A stretch of 64,000 bases of DNA from Dehalococcoidia bacterium (GCA_022825855.1 JAJDWB010000010.1:124001-188000); one strand, 5' to 3'. Shown: positions 1 to 8,058, counted from the stretch's first letter. The notes: generated by a model from the sequence alone, not told the origin. Numbers and translations: made by a program.

Positions 1-301
1 CCTCGACGCGCTCAAACGACTCCCCGGCCAGGGTGTGGGCGAAGTGCCCGGTGTGCGCCTGGCAGTAGAGGCAGCCGGCCGATCGCGAGACCACGTGGGC
101 GATGAGCTGCTTCAGCCCGTTGGGCACGCCGCCCTCGGTCATGATCGAATTGAAGAACGGTCCAAAGGCGTTCAGTACCGCCGGTCGCCGGGCGAGCACG
201 TGCAGCGACGTAGGAATCGTGCCGCCGCGGTCGACGAGCGCCTGCAGATGCGGGGCGACCTCCAGCACGTCCTGTGTGTCCAACGGTGTGACCCTGTTCA
301 T
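1..301 (-). CDS. AhpD/carboxymuconolactone decarboxylase-family protein (3' end cut by window edge)
   Basis: Translating the minus strand from the ATG at 301-299 gives about 100 residues with no stop before the window edge. Near residues 77-84 is a CLYCQAHTGH motif, the CXXC...H redox centre of the AhpD/CMD fold. The family includes peroxidase-coupled disulfide reductases and gamma-carboxymuconolactone decarboxylases; the intact CXXC favours a thiol-redox role (inference). Its ATG overlaps the TGA of the upstream methyltransferase as ATGA, so translation is probably coupled. Both Cys codons are ordinary TGC. The fragment is too short to choose the subfamily. Confidence 0.8.
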   Translation of the reverse strand, partial: MNRVTPLDTQDVLEVAPHLQALVDRGGTIPTSLHVLARRPAVLNAFGPFFNSIMTEGGVPNGLKQLIAHVVSRSAGCLYCQAHTGHFAHTLAGESFERVE

Positions 302-1164
302 GATGTCCTCCAGCGAATCATCATCTGGTTCGGTTGATCGGGCAGCGTCCAGCCGCCGTCCTGCTCGATCAGGAGCGCCGTCACGGCATCCCGCAACGCC
401 GGCAATCTGACCGAGTTCTCCGCTAACCATAGTCGTCTGCGCGCCCACTCGACGGCGTCCTCAACAGTGTCGAAGACAAAGCGCCGGCGGTCGCCGGGCG
501 GCGGGATGGCGGAGGCGTCAACGCTCGCCCCGCGCGCTTCGAGCAGCGCGACGAACTCGTTGCCGCCCGGCAACTGCACCAGGTCTTCGCCGTGAACTGC
601 GGGCCAGGCCTGCCAGAACATGGTGCTGGGCGCGTGGTCGAAGAGGATGGCGACGCACTCGCGCCGCGCCGAGCGTTCCAGCGTGTCGAGGAAGCCGCCG
701 ATCGGCTCGATGTCGTAGGCCACGTGCGAGATCAGCGCCACGTCTCCGATGTCGGTGACGGCGGGATCGTCCGACGGCCAGCGATCGTCGCGCAGGTCGA
801 CATTGGTGATGCCATGCTCGATCTGCAGGTTGGCGAACTCTGCCCGCATCGCGCCCGACGGCTCGATCGCGACCACCGACTCCACCTGCAGCGCCAGCGG
901 CAAGGAGAAACGTCCCGCGCCGGCGCCCACGTCGATCCAGGTGTCCGACGGCTTGGCGATGGCCAGCAGCGCATCCAGCACCTCATCGCCGCTGCGCCGT
1001 GGATCGGCGCGGAACATCGAGGCCAACGGCCGGTAGTGGTCGCCGTCGCCTTGTTCTTCGCGCAGGCGCTCGGCCTGTTCGCGATTGGCGATCACACGGT
1101 CCGCCCAGGCCTGAGACAATCCGGCAGCCGACGCGCGGCCGCCGCTGGAGTAAACTTCGGTCAT
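298..1164 (-). CDS. class I SAM-dependent methyltransferase
   Basis: About 288 residues. A glycine-rich motif I (IDVGAGAGRF) followed by a beta2 acidic residue (VAIEPS) marks a Rossmann-fold SAM methyltransferase; the substrate is not readable. The open frame extends 13 codons upstream, but the ATG at 1164-1162 is preferred because a purine-rich GGTGAGG site sits just before it. This ATG overlaps the ATG of the divergent PAC2 gene in one CATG, so there is no intergenic DNA. Its stop overlaps the start of the AhpD-like gene, so the two form one operon. The conserved methyltransferase core is clear; the C-terminal third is not diagnostic. Confidence 0.8.
   Translation of the reverse strand: MTEVYSSGGRASAAGLSQAWADRVIANREQAERLREEQGDGDHYRPLASMFRADPRRSGDEVLDALLAIAKPSDTWIDVGAGAGRFSLPLALQVESVVAIEPSGAMRAEFANLQIEHGITNVDLRDDRWPSDDPAVTDIGDVALISHVAYDIEPIGGFLDTLERSARRECVAILFDHAPSTMFWQAWPAVHGEDLVQLPGGNEFVALLEARGASVDASAIPPPGDRRRFVFDTVEDAVEWARRRLWLAENSVRLPALRDAVTALLIEQDGGWTLPDQPNQMMIRWRTS
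1151..1156 (+). promoter_or_regulatory. -10 box TAAACT of the PAC2 gene, leaderless type
   Basis: TAAACT ends 6 nt before the ATG at 1163, so transcription would begin at or next to the start codon. A GGAG lies 12 nt upstream of the ATG, too far for a good ribosome site. This is one of ten genes in the window with the same arrangement. Confidence 0.55.
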
Positions 1165-2047
1165 GACCACCTCACCTGATCTCAATATCGAGGGCCTGCC
1201 CAACCTGACCGACCCGATCCTGATCCTGGCCTGGGAAGGCTGGAACGACGCCGGCGAGTCCGCGTCGACCGCCGCCCAGTACCTGATTCAGCAGTTCGGT
1301 GAGATGCCCTTCGCAACCATCAATCCGGAGGAATTCTACGACTTCACGGAAGTCAGACCAATGGCGCGGTATCGCGACGGCGAGCGCTTCATCGACTGGC
1401 CGGAGACGGAGTTCATCCATCTCCAACCCTCCGGCGGCCGGCGAGACATCGTGGTCGGCATTGGGATCGAGCCGCAGTATCGCTGGAAGCGCTACATGGC
1501 GGCGGTCTCCGAGCTGGTCGAGACGATCGGCGCCAAGCTGATCCTCTCGCTCGGCGCCGTCGCCACCGGCGCCCCGCACACCCTGCCGGTGCACGTGCGC
1601 GGCTCGGCCAACAACTCGGCGCTGGCCCAGCGCTACAACATGCATCCCTCGCGGTTCGAAGGTCCCTCGGGCATCGTCGGCGTGTTCCACGACCACTGCC
1701 GCCGTCTGGGCGTCGGCGGCGTGTCGCTGTGGGCCTCGGTGCCGCACTATCTGCCGGGCATCACCAACCCTGTCGGCGCGCAGGCGCTGCTGCGCGTGGT
1801 CAGCGACATGACCGGACTGCACATGGACTACGAACCGCTGGAGCGCGGGATCGAGCGATTCCACACGCAACTGGAAGAGGCGCTGCGCGAGAACAGCGAC
1901 CTGCGCGACTATGTCGCCAGGCTTGAGGCGGCCGCCGGAACGCCCGAGCCGCAAGCCCAGCAGGAGAGCGAGCTGCCCAGCGCCGACGCGCTGATCGCCG
2001 ACCTCGAGGACTTCTTCCGGCAAGGCGGCGACAACGCCAACAACTAG
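1163..2047 (+). CDS. PAC2-family protein
   Basis: 294 residues matching the PAC2 (proteasome assembly chaperone 2-like) family seen in archaea, actinobacteria and Chloroflexi: an N-terminal LAWEGWNDAG segment, a central ILSLGAVATGAPHT strand-loop, and conserved VSLWASVPHYLPG and NPVGAQALL segments. The tail is coiled-coil-like and acidic. Bacterial PAC2 proteins have no settled function; some co-occur with proteasome or pupylation genes, none of which are here. The start overlaps that of the divergent methyltransferase. The TAAACT box 6 nt upstream suggests a leaderless transcript. Confidence 0.85.
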   Translation: MTTSPDLNIEGLPNLTDPILILAWEGWNDAGESASTAAQYLIQQFGEMPFATINPEEFYDFTEVRPMARYRDGERFIDWPETEFIHLQPSGGRRDIVVGIGIEPQYRWKRYMAAVSELVETIGAKLILSLGAVATGAPHTLPVHVRGSANNSALAQRYNMHPSRFEGPSGIVGVFHDHCRRLGVGGVSLWASVPHYLPGITNPVGAQALLRVVSDMTGLHMDYEPLERGIERFHTQLEEALRENSDLRDYVARLEAAAGTPEPQAQQESELPSADALIADLEDFFRQGGDNANN

Positions 2048-2133
2048 CGGGAACGTCGCGATTGCACTCCCCCTTCAGGGCGTAGAGTGGATTGAGCGGA
2101 GACACGCAACTCGGCATAGATGGGTGGCACGAG

Positions 2134-2595
2134 ATGGCGGACGTGGAGCAGGTCAGCGACGACGATCGGCAGCAGGCGTCGGAGAAGAACCTGAACAAGA
2201 TGTGGAAGTTCGCCCGCAACTTCGCGGAGAAGAGCGGATCGTATCTGCATCCGGAACACGACATCACCGAATTCCTGGTGATCGGTCTGGCCAAGCACAT
2301 CGACGACTACGGCCGTCCGCTCTGTCCCTGCAACTTCTACGAGGACAAGGCGGAAGAGGTCAAGGAATCGACCTGGATCTGTCCCTGCGAAGAGATGCAG
2401 CGCTGGAAGTACTGCCATTGACTGCTCTTCTGCGATGAGGAAGGTCTTCCCATCACCGAACATCTGCCCAAGGACCACGAGGGCATCGCGATCTACGGCG
2501 AGCGCAAGGATCCGCACCCCGACAAGGGCCGCGCGCTCGGTCGCCTGGAAGAGCAGAGCGGACGCAAAATCGACAAGCGCAAGCGCCGCGACTGA
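2134..2595 (+). CDS. ferredoxin:thioredoxin reductase catalytic-chain homologue, predicted selenoprotein (in-frame TGA at 2419-2421 read as Sec)
   Basis: Read through the TGA, this is a 153-residue protein with the full signature of the FTR catalytic chain: CPC at 64-66, 16 residues, CPC at 83-85, 8 residues, then C94-H95-U96. In plant-type FTR the CHC motif ends in the cluster-proximal Cys of the redox-active disulfide, and the other Cys of the signature bind the [4Fe-4S] cluster (family knowledge). Here that last Cys is TGA. The flanks look normal: KMWKFARNF and SGSYLHPE upstream, LLFCDEEGLP downstream, where chloroplast-type FTRs have a similar CHCMLF context. After the TGA the frame runs 57 more codons to a TGA at 2593-2595 with coding composition. 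A hairpin fitting a bacterial SECIS lies at 2434-2454. No FTR variable chain, ferredoxin or Sec machinery is in the window. The start at 2134 has a weak upstream GGTGG; a TTG at 2092 is also possible. The alternative is a nonsense mutation or sequencing error. Confidence 0.8.
2434..2454 (+). promoter_or_regulatory. candidate bacterial SECIS hairpin
   Basis: Twelve nt after the TGA, GATG (2434-2437) pairs with CATC (2451-2454). A38 is bulged, GGAA (2439-2442) pairs with TTCC (2447-2450), and the loop is GGTC (2443-2446). The E. coli fdhF SECIS also has a GGUC-containing loop about 20 nt after its UGA and a single-base bulge in the stem. Here the loop is 3 nt further away, within the tolerated spacing. 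Codons under the hairpin (GAT, GAA, GGT, CTT) end in A/T far more often than the surrounding GC-rich codons, consistent with RNA-level constraint. Confidence 0.7.
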
Positions 2596-2636
2596 GGTTG
2601 TGTCTCCGACACTAGCCACACCAATCCGCTTGCCAT

Positions 2637-2642
2637 TAGGCT
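2637..2642 (+). promoter_or_regulatory. putative -10 box TAGGCT for rpsN
   Basis: TAGGCT lies 37 nt before the ATG, in the only AT-richer stretch between the FTR homologue and rpsN. No good -35 is evident. Confidence 0.35.
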
Positions 2643-2679
2643 CATAGAGACGACCCGACAGGCAATCACTGGACGACGA

Positions 2680-2982
2680 ATGGCCCGAACCTCGAATATC
2701 CACCGCGACCTCAAGCGCCGCAAGATGCACGACAAGTTCAAGAGTCGGCGCGAGTCGCTCAAGCAGCAGCTCAAAGAGTCGAACAATCCGCGCGAGAAGC
2801 AGAACATCCAGTTCCAGCTCCAGGCGCTGCCGCGCAACAGCTCGCCCACGCGGCTCAAGAACCGCTGCGCCGTGACCGGCCGGCCGCGTGCCTACATGCG
2901 CAAGTTCGGTCTGAGCCGGATCACCTTCCGCGAGATGGCCTCGCTGGGCCTGCTGCCCGGCGTCCGCAAGAGCTCCTGGTAG
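2680..2982 (+). CDS. rpsN: 30S ribosomal protein S14 (long, zinc-free form)
   Basis: 100 residues. The C-terminal block, with [19 protein letters not shown] and ending [11 protein letters not shown], is the S14 signature that binds 16S rRNA in the head of the small subunit. The length and absence of the two CXXC pairs of the short zinc-ribbon form make this the E. coli-like, zinc-independent type. The gene stands alone, outside an spc-type ribosomal operon. In some bacteria such stand-alone zinc-free copies are zinc-limitation paralogues of a zinc form elsewhere; whether a second copy exists here is unknown. A putative -10 lies at 2637. Confidence 0.97.
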   Translation: MARTSNIHRDLKRRKMHDKFKSRRESLKQQLKESNNPREKQNIQFQLQALPRNSSPTRLKNRCAVTGRPRAYMRKFGLSRITFREMASLGLLPGVRKSSW

Positions 2983-3041
2983 CCGAAACCCACTAGCCCC
3001 GGCGTCGGACGCCGTAGCCCGAGGCCTTTTCTCCATAATAC

Positions 3042-3070
3042 TTGCAATACATGATTTATTGGTGGACAAT
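3042..3070 (+). promoter_or_regulatory. putative promoter and operator of the iron-type ABC operon
   Basis: TTGCAA (3042-3047), a 17-nt spacer and GACAAT (3065-3070) form a plausible sigma-70 promoter in an AT-rich island. An inverted repeat, CAATA (3045-3049) and TATTG (3057-3061), overlaps the -35 and spacer, a position suited to a repressor. The regulator is not identifiable. Confidence 0.35.
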
Positions 3071-3127
3071 CATCCCGCCGACGAATCCGAGGGCGCACAG
3101 GCCCCCCGGACGGGAAATGCCTTGCTC

Positions 3128-4180
3128 ATGCTGAATCCACGCTCGCCTCTCACGACATCTCTGTTTGCCCACCGCCTGTTTCTTGGCCTCCTGCTGTTGG
3201 CCGCGCTCGCGTTCGGCCTGAGCGCCTGTTCCGATGATGCGCAGCAGGACGAGGATCACGGCCAGCTCACGATCTACTCGGGACGCGGCGAGTCGCTCGT
3301 CGGTCCGCTGATCGAGCGGTTCGAGGCGGAAACAGGGATCGCGGTCCGCGTGCGCTATGCCGGCACGGCAGAGCTCGCGGCCGCGATTTTGGAAGAGGGC
3401 GAGCGCTCGCCGGCGGACATCTACTACGCGCAGGACGCCGGCGCGCTGGCCGCGCTGGCCGAGGCCGGCGCGCTGTCGCGCTTGCCTGACGACCTCGTCG
3501 AGCGCGTATCCGAGTCCTTCGCGGACGCCGACGCATTCTGGATCGCCACCTCAGGCCGGGCCCGCGTACTGGTCTACTCGCCCGAGCGTGTGCCCAACCC
3601 GCCCGACAGCGTCTTCGACCTCGTCAACGAGGAATGGCGCGGACGCGTGGGCTGGGCGCCGACCAACGCAAGTTTCCAGGCTTTCGTCACCGCCATGCGC
3701 CAGATTCACGGGGAAGAGGCGACCGAGGCCTGGCTGCGAGGCATGATCGCCAACGACATCCGCGAGTTCCCCGGCAACTCGCCGCAAGTCCAGGCCGTCG
3801 GCGACGGCGAGATTGACATCGGACTGGTCAATCACTACTACCTCTTCCGCTTCCTGGCCGAGGATCCGGGGTTCGCCGCGGCCAATCACTTCACCGATCC
3901 GGGCGCCGCGGGCGGACTGATCAACATCGCCGGCGTCGCCCTGCTCGAATCCTCCGAGAACGACGACAACGCGCTCGCCTTCATCCGCTTCCTGCTCGGC
4001 GAGGAGGCGCAGACCTACTTCCGCGACGAAACCAGCGAATATCCCGTCAGCGCTGAGGTCGAAGCTCGGGCGGAGCTGATCCCGCTCGAGGACCTCAGCC
4101 CGCCATCGCTAGCGTTGACCTCATTGGCGGACCTCGAAGGCACCCTGGACCTGCTGCAAGCGGTCGGCGCGCTGCCATAA
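3128..4180 (+). CDS. iron(III)-type ABC transporter substrate-binding lipoprotein
   Basis: 350 residues from the ATG at 3128. This start places a signal peptide (hydrophobic LFLGLLLLAALAFGLSAC) with a lipobox LSAC right at the N-terminus; the open frame extends 23 codons further upstream. The mature part resembles FbpA/AfuA-type periplasmic iron-binding proteins: LTIYSGRGESLVGPLIERFE at the start, a DIYYAQDAG segment, and NHYYLF, where FbpA has its paired Tyr ligands. It is the first gene of a three-gene importer. Iron is the likely cargo by family; thiamine or phosphonate relatives have a similar fold. Confidence 0.87.
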   Translation: MLNPRSPLTTSLFAHRLFLGLLLLAALAFGLSACSDDAQQDEDHGQLTIYSGRGESLVGPLIERFEAETGIAVRVRYAGTAELAAAILEEGERSPADIYYAQDAGALAALAEAGALSRLPDDLVERVSESFADADAFWIATSGRARVLVYSPERVPNPPDSVFDLVNEEWRGRVGWAPTNASFQAFVTAMRQIHGEEATEAWLRGMIANDIREFPGNSPQVQAVGDGEIDIGLVNHYYLFRFLAEDPGFAAANHFTDPGAAGGLINIAGVALLESSENDDNALAFIRFLLGEEAQTYFRDETSEYPVSAEVEARAELIPLEDLSPPSLALTSLADLEGTLDLLQAVGALP

Positions 4181-4226
4181 CTCCGCGCTATCGAATGAGC
4201 GGATTCTCGAGTTCGATCGGCTCGGA

Positions 4227-4232
4227 TAATCT
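4227..4232 (+). promoter_or_regulatory. -10 box TAATCT, leaderless type, before the ABC permease
   Basis: TAATCT ends 6 nt before the ATG at 4239, and no Shine-Dalgarno sequence is seen. It suggests the permease and ATPase can be transcribed separately from the binding protein. Confidence 0.5.
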
Positions 4233-4238
4233 CAAGCC

Positions 4239-5846
4239 ATGAGCATTCTCAGCGGAGTCACCGACTTCCCGCCGCGACTCCGGTTCCGCATCCCGGCGCT
4301 CTGGATCCTGGCAACCGCCGCGGCCGCCGCCGCATGTATCCCCCTGCTCTACCTGGTGATCCGCGCGGCGCAGGCCGACAGCGCTGCCTGGGCGGACGTC
4401 TTCTCCGGCGAGACTGGCCGACTGCTGCTCAACACGGCGCTCCTGGCCCTGTCCGTGACGGCGACATCCGCCGCTCTGGCCCTGCCGATGGCCTATCTGA
4501 CCGAACGCACTGATCTGCCATTCGCCCGCTGGTGGCGTTCGATCACGATCATCCCGCTCGCCGTGCCGTCCTACGTGGGCGGCTTCGCCTTCATCGTCGC
4601 CTTCGGCCCGCACGGGTCGCTGCAGCAGTTGCTGTCTCCGCTCGGCGTGGAGAGCATCCCTTCGCTCTACGGCTTCGTCGGCGCCTGGTTGACCCTGACC
4701 CTCTTCACCTACCCATACCTGCTGTTGGTCATCCGTGCCGGGCTGCGCGACTTGGACCCGGCGCAGGAAGAGGCGGCCAGATCGCTGGGACAATCGGCCT
4801 GGGGCGCGTTCTGGCGGGTCACGGTGCCTCAGCTCCGCGTGCCGTTGGCCGCGGGCAGCTTGCTCGTCGCGCTCTATGTGATCTCCGACTTCGGCGCGGT
4901 CTCGATGATGCGCTTCGACACCTTCACGCGCGCGATCTTCGTCAGGTTCGGCTCCAGCTTCGACCGCTCTACCCTCGCCGTGCTCTCGCTCGTGCTGGTC
5001 GCATTGGTTGCCGTGGTCCTGGCGATCGACTGGTCGCAGCGCCGCAACGCCCGCTATCACCGGCTGGGCGCCGGAGCCGCCCGCGCGCCGAGGCTGATCC
5101 AGCTTCGCCGCTATCGCTGGCCCGCGTCGGCAGGGTTGACGTTCGTGATGGCAGTCGCGCTCTTGGTGCCGGTCGCGGTGCTGTTCCACTGGCTCGCCAA
5201 CGGCCTCAGGCAGGGCGAGACCTTCCCCGGCCTCTGGTCGGCGGCGCTGCACTCGCTGGAAGCCTCGGCGCTGGCCGGCGGCGTCGCGGTTGCGGCCGCG
5301 ATCCCGATCGCGATCGTGGTCGTGCGCCGTCCAGGAGTGCTCGCTCGCGTAATCGACCGCGCCGCCTACGTCGGCTACGCGCTGCCCGGCATCGTGGTCG
5401 CGTTCGCCCTGATTTTCTTCTCGCTGCGCGTCACCCCCGGCCTCTACCAAACGCTGGGCATCCTCATCTTCGCCTACGCCGTGCTGTTTCTACCCCAGGC
5501 GATCTCCGGCCTGCGTTCATCCCTGGTGCGCGTCCAGCCCGGCATCGAGGAGGCGTCCCGATCGCTCACGCGAAACTCCTGGCAGACCTTCTACAGCGTT
5601 ACCCTGCCCTTGATCGCCCCCGGTGTCCTTGCCGGTTTCTCCCTGGTGTTTCTGACGACGATGAAAGAGCTTCCCGCAACCCTGCTGCTGGCTCCCATCG
5701 GCTTCGAGACGCTGGCCACCAACCTCTGGGCGCAGCACCAGGACGTTTACTTTGCCCGAGCCGCCGCCAACGCGCTGCTGCTGCTGGGATGCGCTGCCTT
5801 GCCGATGATCATCCTGTTCGGAAACGACCGTGACCTCCGCGCCTGA
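4239..5846 (+). CDS. iron(III)-type ABC transporter permease (two fused permease domains)
   Basis: 535 residues, about 12 hydrophobic segments. Two copies of the binding-protein-dependent permease domain are visible, each with an EAA-type loop contacting the ATPase: EEAARSLGQSAWGAFWRVTV near residue 180 and EEASRSLTRNSWQTFYSVTL near 440. Fused double permeases of this length are typical of FbpB-like iron importers. It follows the binding protein by 58 nt and overlaps the ATPase start by 17 nt, so the three genes form one transport system in the cytoplasmic membrane. Confidence 0.9.
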   Translation: MSILSGVTDFPPRLRFRIPALWILATAAAAAACIPLLYLVIRAAQADSAAWADVFSGETGRLLLNTALLALSVTATSAALALPMAYLTERTDLPFARWWRSITIIPLAVPSYVGGFAFIVAFGPHGSLQQLLSPLGVESIPSLYGFVGAWLTLTLFTYPYLLLVIRAGLRDLDPAQEEAARSLGQSAWGAFWRVTVPQLRVPLAAGSLLVALYVISDFGAVSMMRFDTFTRAIFVRFGSSFDRSTLAVLSLVLVALVAVVLAIDWSQRRNARYHRLGAGAARAPRLIQLRRYRWPASAGLTFVMAVALLVPVAVLFHWLANGLRQGETFPGLWSAALHSLEASALAGGVAVAAAIPIAIVVVRRPGVLARVIDRAAYVGYALPGIVVAFALIFFSLRVTPGLYQTLGILIFAYAVLFLPQAISGLRSSLVRVQPGIEEASRSLTRNSWQTFYSVTLPLIAPGVLAGFSLVFLTTMKELPATLLLAPIGFETLATNLWAQHQDVYFARAAANALLLLGCAALPMIILFGNDRDLRA

Positions 5847-6939
5847 ATCCGCCACGCCCACGCCTGCGCTGCTGATCCGCGACCTGTCCAAGTCGTTCGG
5901 CGACACCGTCGCCGTGCGCGAGGCGACCTTCGAAGTCACCCGAGGCGAGATCGTCGCCTTGCTCGGTCCCAGCGGTTGCGGCAAGTCGACCACCCTGCGC
6001 ATGATCGCCGGATTCGAGCGGCCCGACAGCGGGCTGGTCCTCGTCAACGGCGAGACGGCGGTCGGCCCGGACGTCTGGCAACCGCCGGAGCGCCGCCGGG
6101 TCGGCATCGTGCCCCAGGACTTCGCCCTCTTCCCCCACCTGAGCGTGGCCGAGAACATCGCCTTCGGACTGGCCGATGGACACCACGCCTGGTGGACGCG
6201 TCCCTGGCGCCGACTCCGGCACGAGCGGCCGCCCGCTCGGGTCGCGGAGATGCTGGAGCTGGTCGGCTTGCGCGACTTCGGCGAGCGCTATCCGCACGAG
6301 CTCTCCGGCGGCGAAGCACAGCGCGTCGCCCTCGCCCGCGCCCTCGCGCCCGAACCGGCCGCCGTCCTGCTCGACGAACCCTTCAGCAACCTCGACCAGA
6401 ACCTGCGCGCCAGCCTGCGCCTCGCCATGCGCCGCATCCTCAAGGCCGCCGACACCGCCGCCGTCTTCGTCACCCACGACCGCGAGGAGGCGCTCTCCCT
6501 CGCCGACCGAGTCGCCGTCATGCGCGAGGGCCGGATCGAACAGATCGGCCCGCCCGACGACATCTACTACCGGCCCGAGACCCGCTTCATCGGCTCCTTC
6601 GTCGGCGACGCCAACATCCTGCCCGCCACCAGCGTCCGCGGCGGAGCAGAGACCGAACTGGGATTCGTCATCCTCGTCAACCCGGAAGAAGGCGACGACG
6701 GCCGGTCCCTGGACGTCCTGCTGCGTCCCGAGCAGCTTGCCTTGAAGCGCGCCGAGGCCAACGACGCCGGAGCCGGCCGGGTCATCAACAGCGAGTACTA
6801 CGGCCACGACCAGGTCGTGCGCGTGGCGCTGCCCTCGGGGCACAGGGTCGAAACCAGGTTGCGCACCGAAACGGTCTGGCATCCCGACGACCCCGTCCAC
6901 GTCATCGTCCTCGACGACGCCGTCGGCTTCCCTCGCTGA
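5830..6939 (+). CDS. iron(III)-type ABC transporter ATP-binding protein
   Basis: 369 residues, GTG start inside the end of the permease gene. Walker A GPSGCGKST, Q-loop VPQDFALFPHL, signature LSGGEAQR, Walker B VLLDEPFSNLD and the switch His (FVTHDREEA) are all present. The last third is a TOBE-like domain, as in FbpC/PotA-type ATPases. An approximately 20-residue Trp/Arg-rich insertion (around HHAWWTRPWRRLRHERP) follows the Q-loop and is not typical. It powers the upstream permease. Confidence 0.92.
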   Translation: MTSAPESATPTPALLIRDLSKSFGDTVAVREATFEVTRGEIVALLGPSGCGKSTTLRMIAGFERPDSGLVLVNGETAVGPDVWQPPERRRVGIVPQDFALFPHLSVAENIAFGLADGHHAWWTRPWRRLRHERPPARVAEMLELVGLRDFGERYPHELSGGEAQRVALARALAPEPAAVLLDEPFSNLDQNLRASLRLAMRRILKAADTAAVFVTHDREEALSLADRVAVMREGRIEQIGPPDDIYYRPETRFIGSFVGDANILPATSVRGGAETELGFVILVNPEEGDDGRSLDVLLRPEQLALKRAEANDAGAGRVINSEYYGHDQVVRVALPSGHRVETRLRTETVWHPDDPVHVIVLDDAVGFPR

Positions 6940-7007
6940 CTGTCCCGTCTCCCGCCTCCGTCTTCCAACCGACGATGCCGCGAAGTGTGACTCGCGTCAA
7001 TCGGCCC

Positions 7008-7013
7008 TACCAT
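7008..7013 (+). promoter_or_regulatory. putative -10 box TACCAT upstream of the LLM gene at 7041
   Basis: TACCAT lies 27 nt before the ATG, followed by a GAGAGGA ribosome site 9 nt before the start. A second box-like TAGACA at 7017 overlaps this region, so the exact -10 is uncertain. Confidence 0.35.
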
Positions 7014-7040
7014 GCCTAGACAGCGCCGAGAGGAACCGCA

Positions 7041-8018
7041 ATGCGCGTCGCCCTGATGGTGGAGGGACAGAACGGTCTGACCTGGGAGCGTTGGCGGCAC
7101 ATCCTGCGGCTGGCCGAGCGCCTCGGGTTCCCCTCGCTCTTCCGCAGCGACCATTACTTCACCGGCCCGCCCGAGCGCAGCCAGCAGGACAGCCTCGAGT
7201 GCTTCCTCAGCTTCGTCATGGCGGCCGAAGAGACGTCCAACCTGCGTTTCGGCCCGATGGTCACACCCGTCACCTTCCGCCGGCCTGTCGATGTCGGGCG
7301 CATGGCCGCACAGATCGACCAGCTCTCCGACGGCCGCTTCGTCATGGGCCTCGGTGCCGGCTGGAACCAGCCGGAGCACGACGCCTACGGGCTCGACTTC
7401 CCCTCAACCCGCGAGCGCTTCGAGCGTCTTGAGGAAGCAATCAACCTGATGCAGGCCCTCTGGAGTCCGGGGCCATCCCACTACCAGGGCCGCTACTACC
7501 GACTCGATGGCGCAGACTGCCGGCCGATTCCCGTACCGGGTCGTCCCCCCATCCTGATCGGCGGAGGCGGCGAGCGGCGCACCATTCCCATGGCCGCCCG
7601 CTACGCGGCCGAGTGGAACTGCGTCTCGCTGACGCCCGAGGCCTACGCGCACAAGCGCGACATCATGGCCCGCGCCTGCGAAACAGTCCAGCGCGATCCG
7701 AACCAGATCGAACACTCGATGATGATGTTCCACGCGGTCGGTCCGCCGGAACTGGTCGAGGCCGGCGGAGAAGTCGCGCAGGGCATATTCGGCGGTCGGG
7801 GCGAGTCGCTGGACGAGTTCCTGGCCGGATTCCGCGCCGCCGGCCGGCTCGTCGGCGGCGCCGACGAGACGGTCGACGCACTCGGCCGGCTGGCCGAGGC
7901 GGGCGTCGCCGAGGTTCAGTTCCAGCACTTCATGTTCGATCGCGACGACGTGCCCGAGTTCCTCGCCCGCGATGTCGCGCCGCAGGTCGCCGGCATCGCC
8001 ATCGGCGACCACAGCTAG
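7041..8018 (+). CDS. LLM-class (luciferase-like) flavin/F420-dependent oxidoreductase
   Basis: 325 residues with the bacterial luciferase-like TIM barrel: N-terminal GLTWERWRHILRLAERLGF, FGPMVTPVTFRRPVD, then GRFVMGLGAGWNQPEH and PPILIGGGGERRT, which bind the cofactor. It resembles the F420-associated LLM subgroup; whether FMN or F420 is used cannot be told from sequence. It starts a plus-strand run with DinB-like, metallo-beta-lactamase and two more LLM genes. Start supported by GAGAGGA. Confidence 0.87.
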   Translation: MRVALMVEGQNGLTWERWRHILRLAERLGFPSLFRSDHYFTGPPERSQQDSLECFLSFVMAAEETSNLRFGPMVTPVTFRRPVDVGRMAAQIDQLSDGRFVMGLGAGWNQPEHDAYGLDFPSTRERFERLEEAINLMQALWSPGPSHYQGRYYRLDGADCRPIPVPGRPPILIGGGGERRTIPMAARYAAEWNCVSLTPEAYAHKRDIMARACETVQRDPNQIEHSMMMFHAVGPPELVEAGGEVAQGIFGGRGESLDEFLAGFRAAGRLVGGADETVDALGRLAEAGVAEVQFQHFMFDRDDVPEFLARDVAPQVAGIAIGDHS

Positions 8019-8058
8019 AAGGAGCCGGGAAGCACCGGGACAGCCGGGGAGGTCAACG

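Noticed and set aside
2092-2421. Ending the FTR homologue at the TGA as a 109-residue protein
   Set aside because: It would lack the final active-site residue and leave a following stretch with good coding composition and family-like residues unexplained.
3000-3030. Intrinsic terminator after rpsN
   Set aside because: CGGCG/CGCCG gives only 5 bp and the T-run is 10 nt away; not a convincing terminator.
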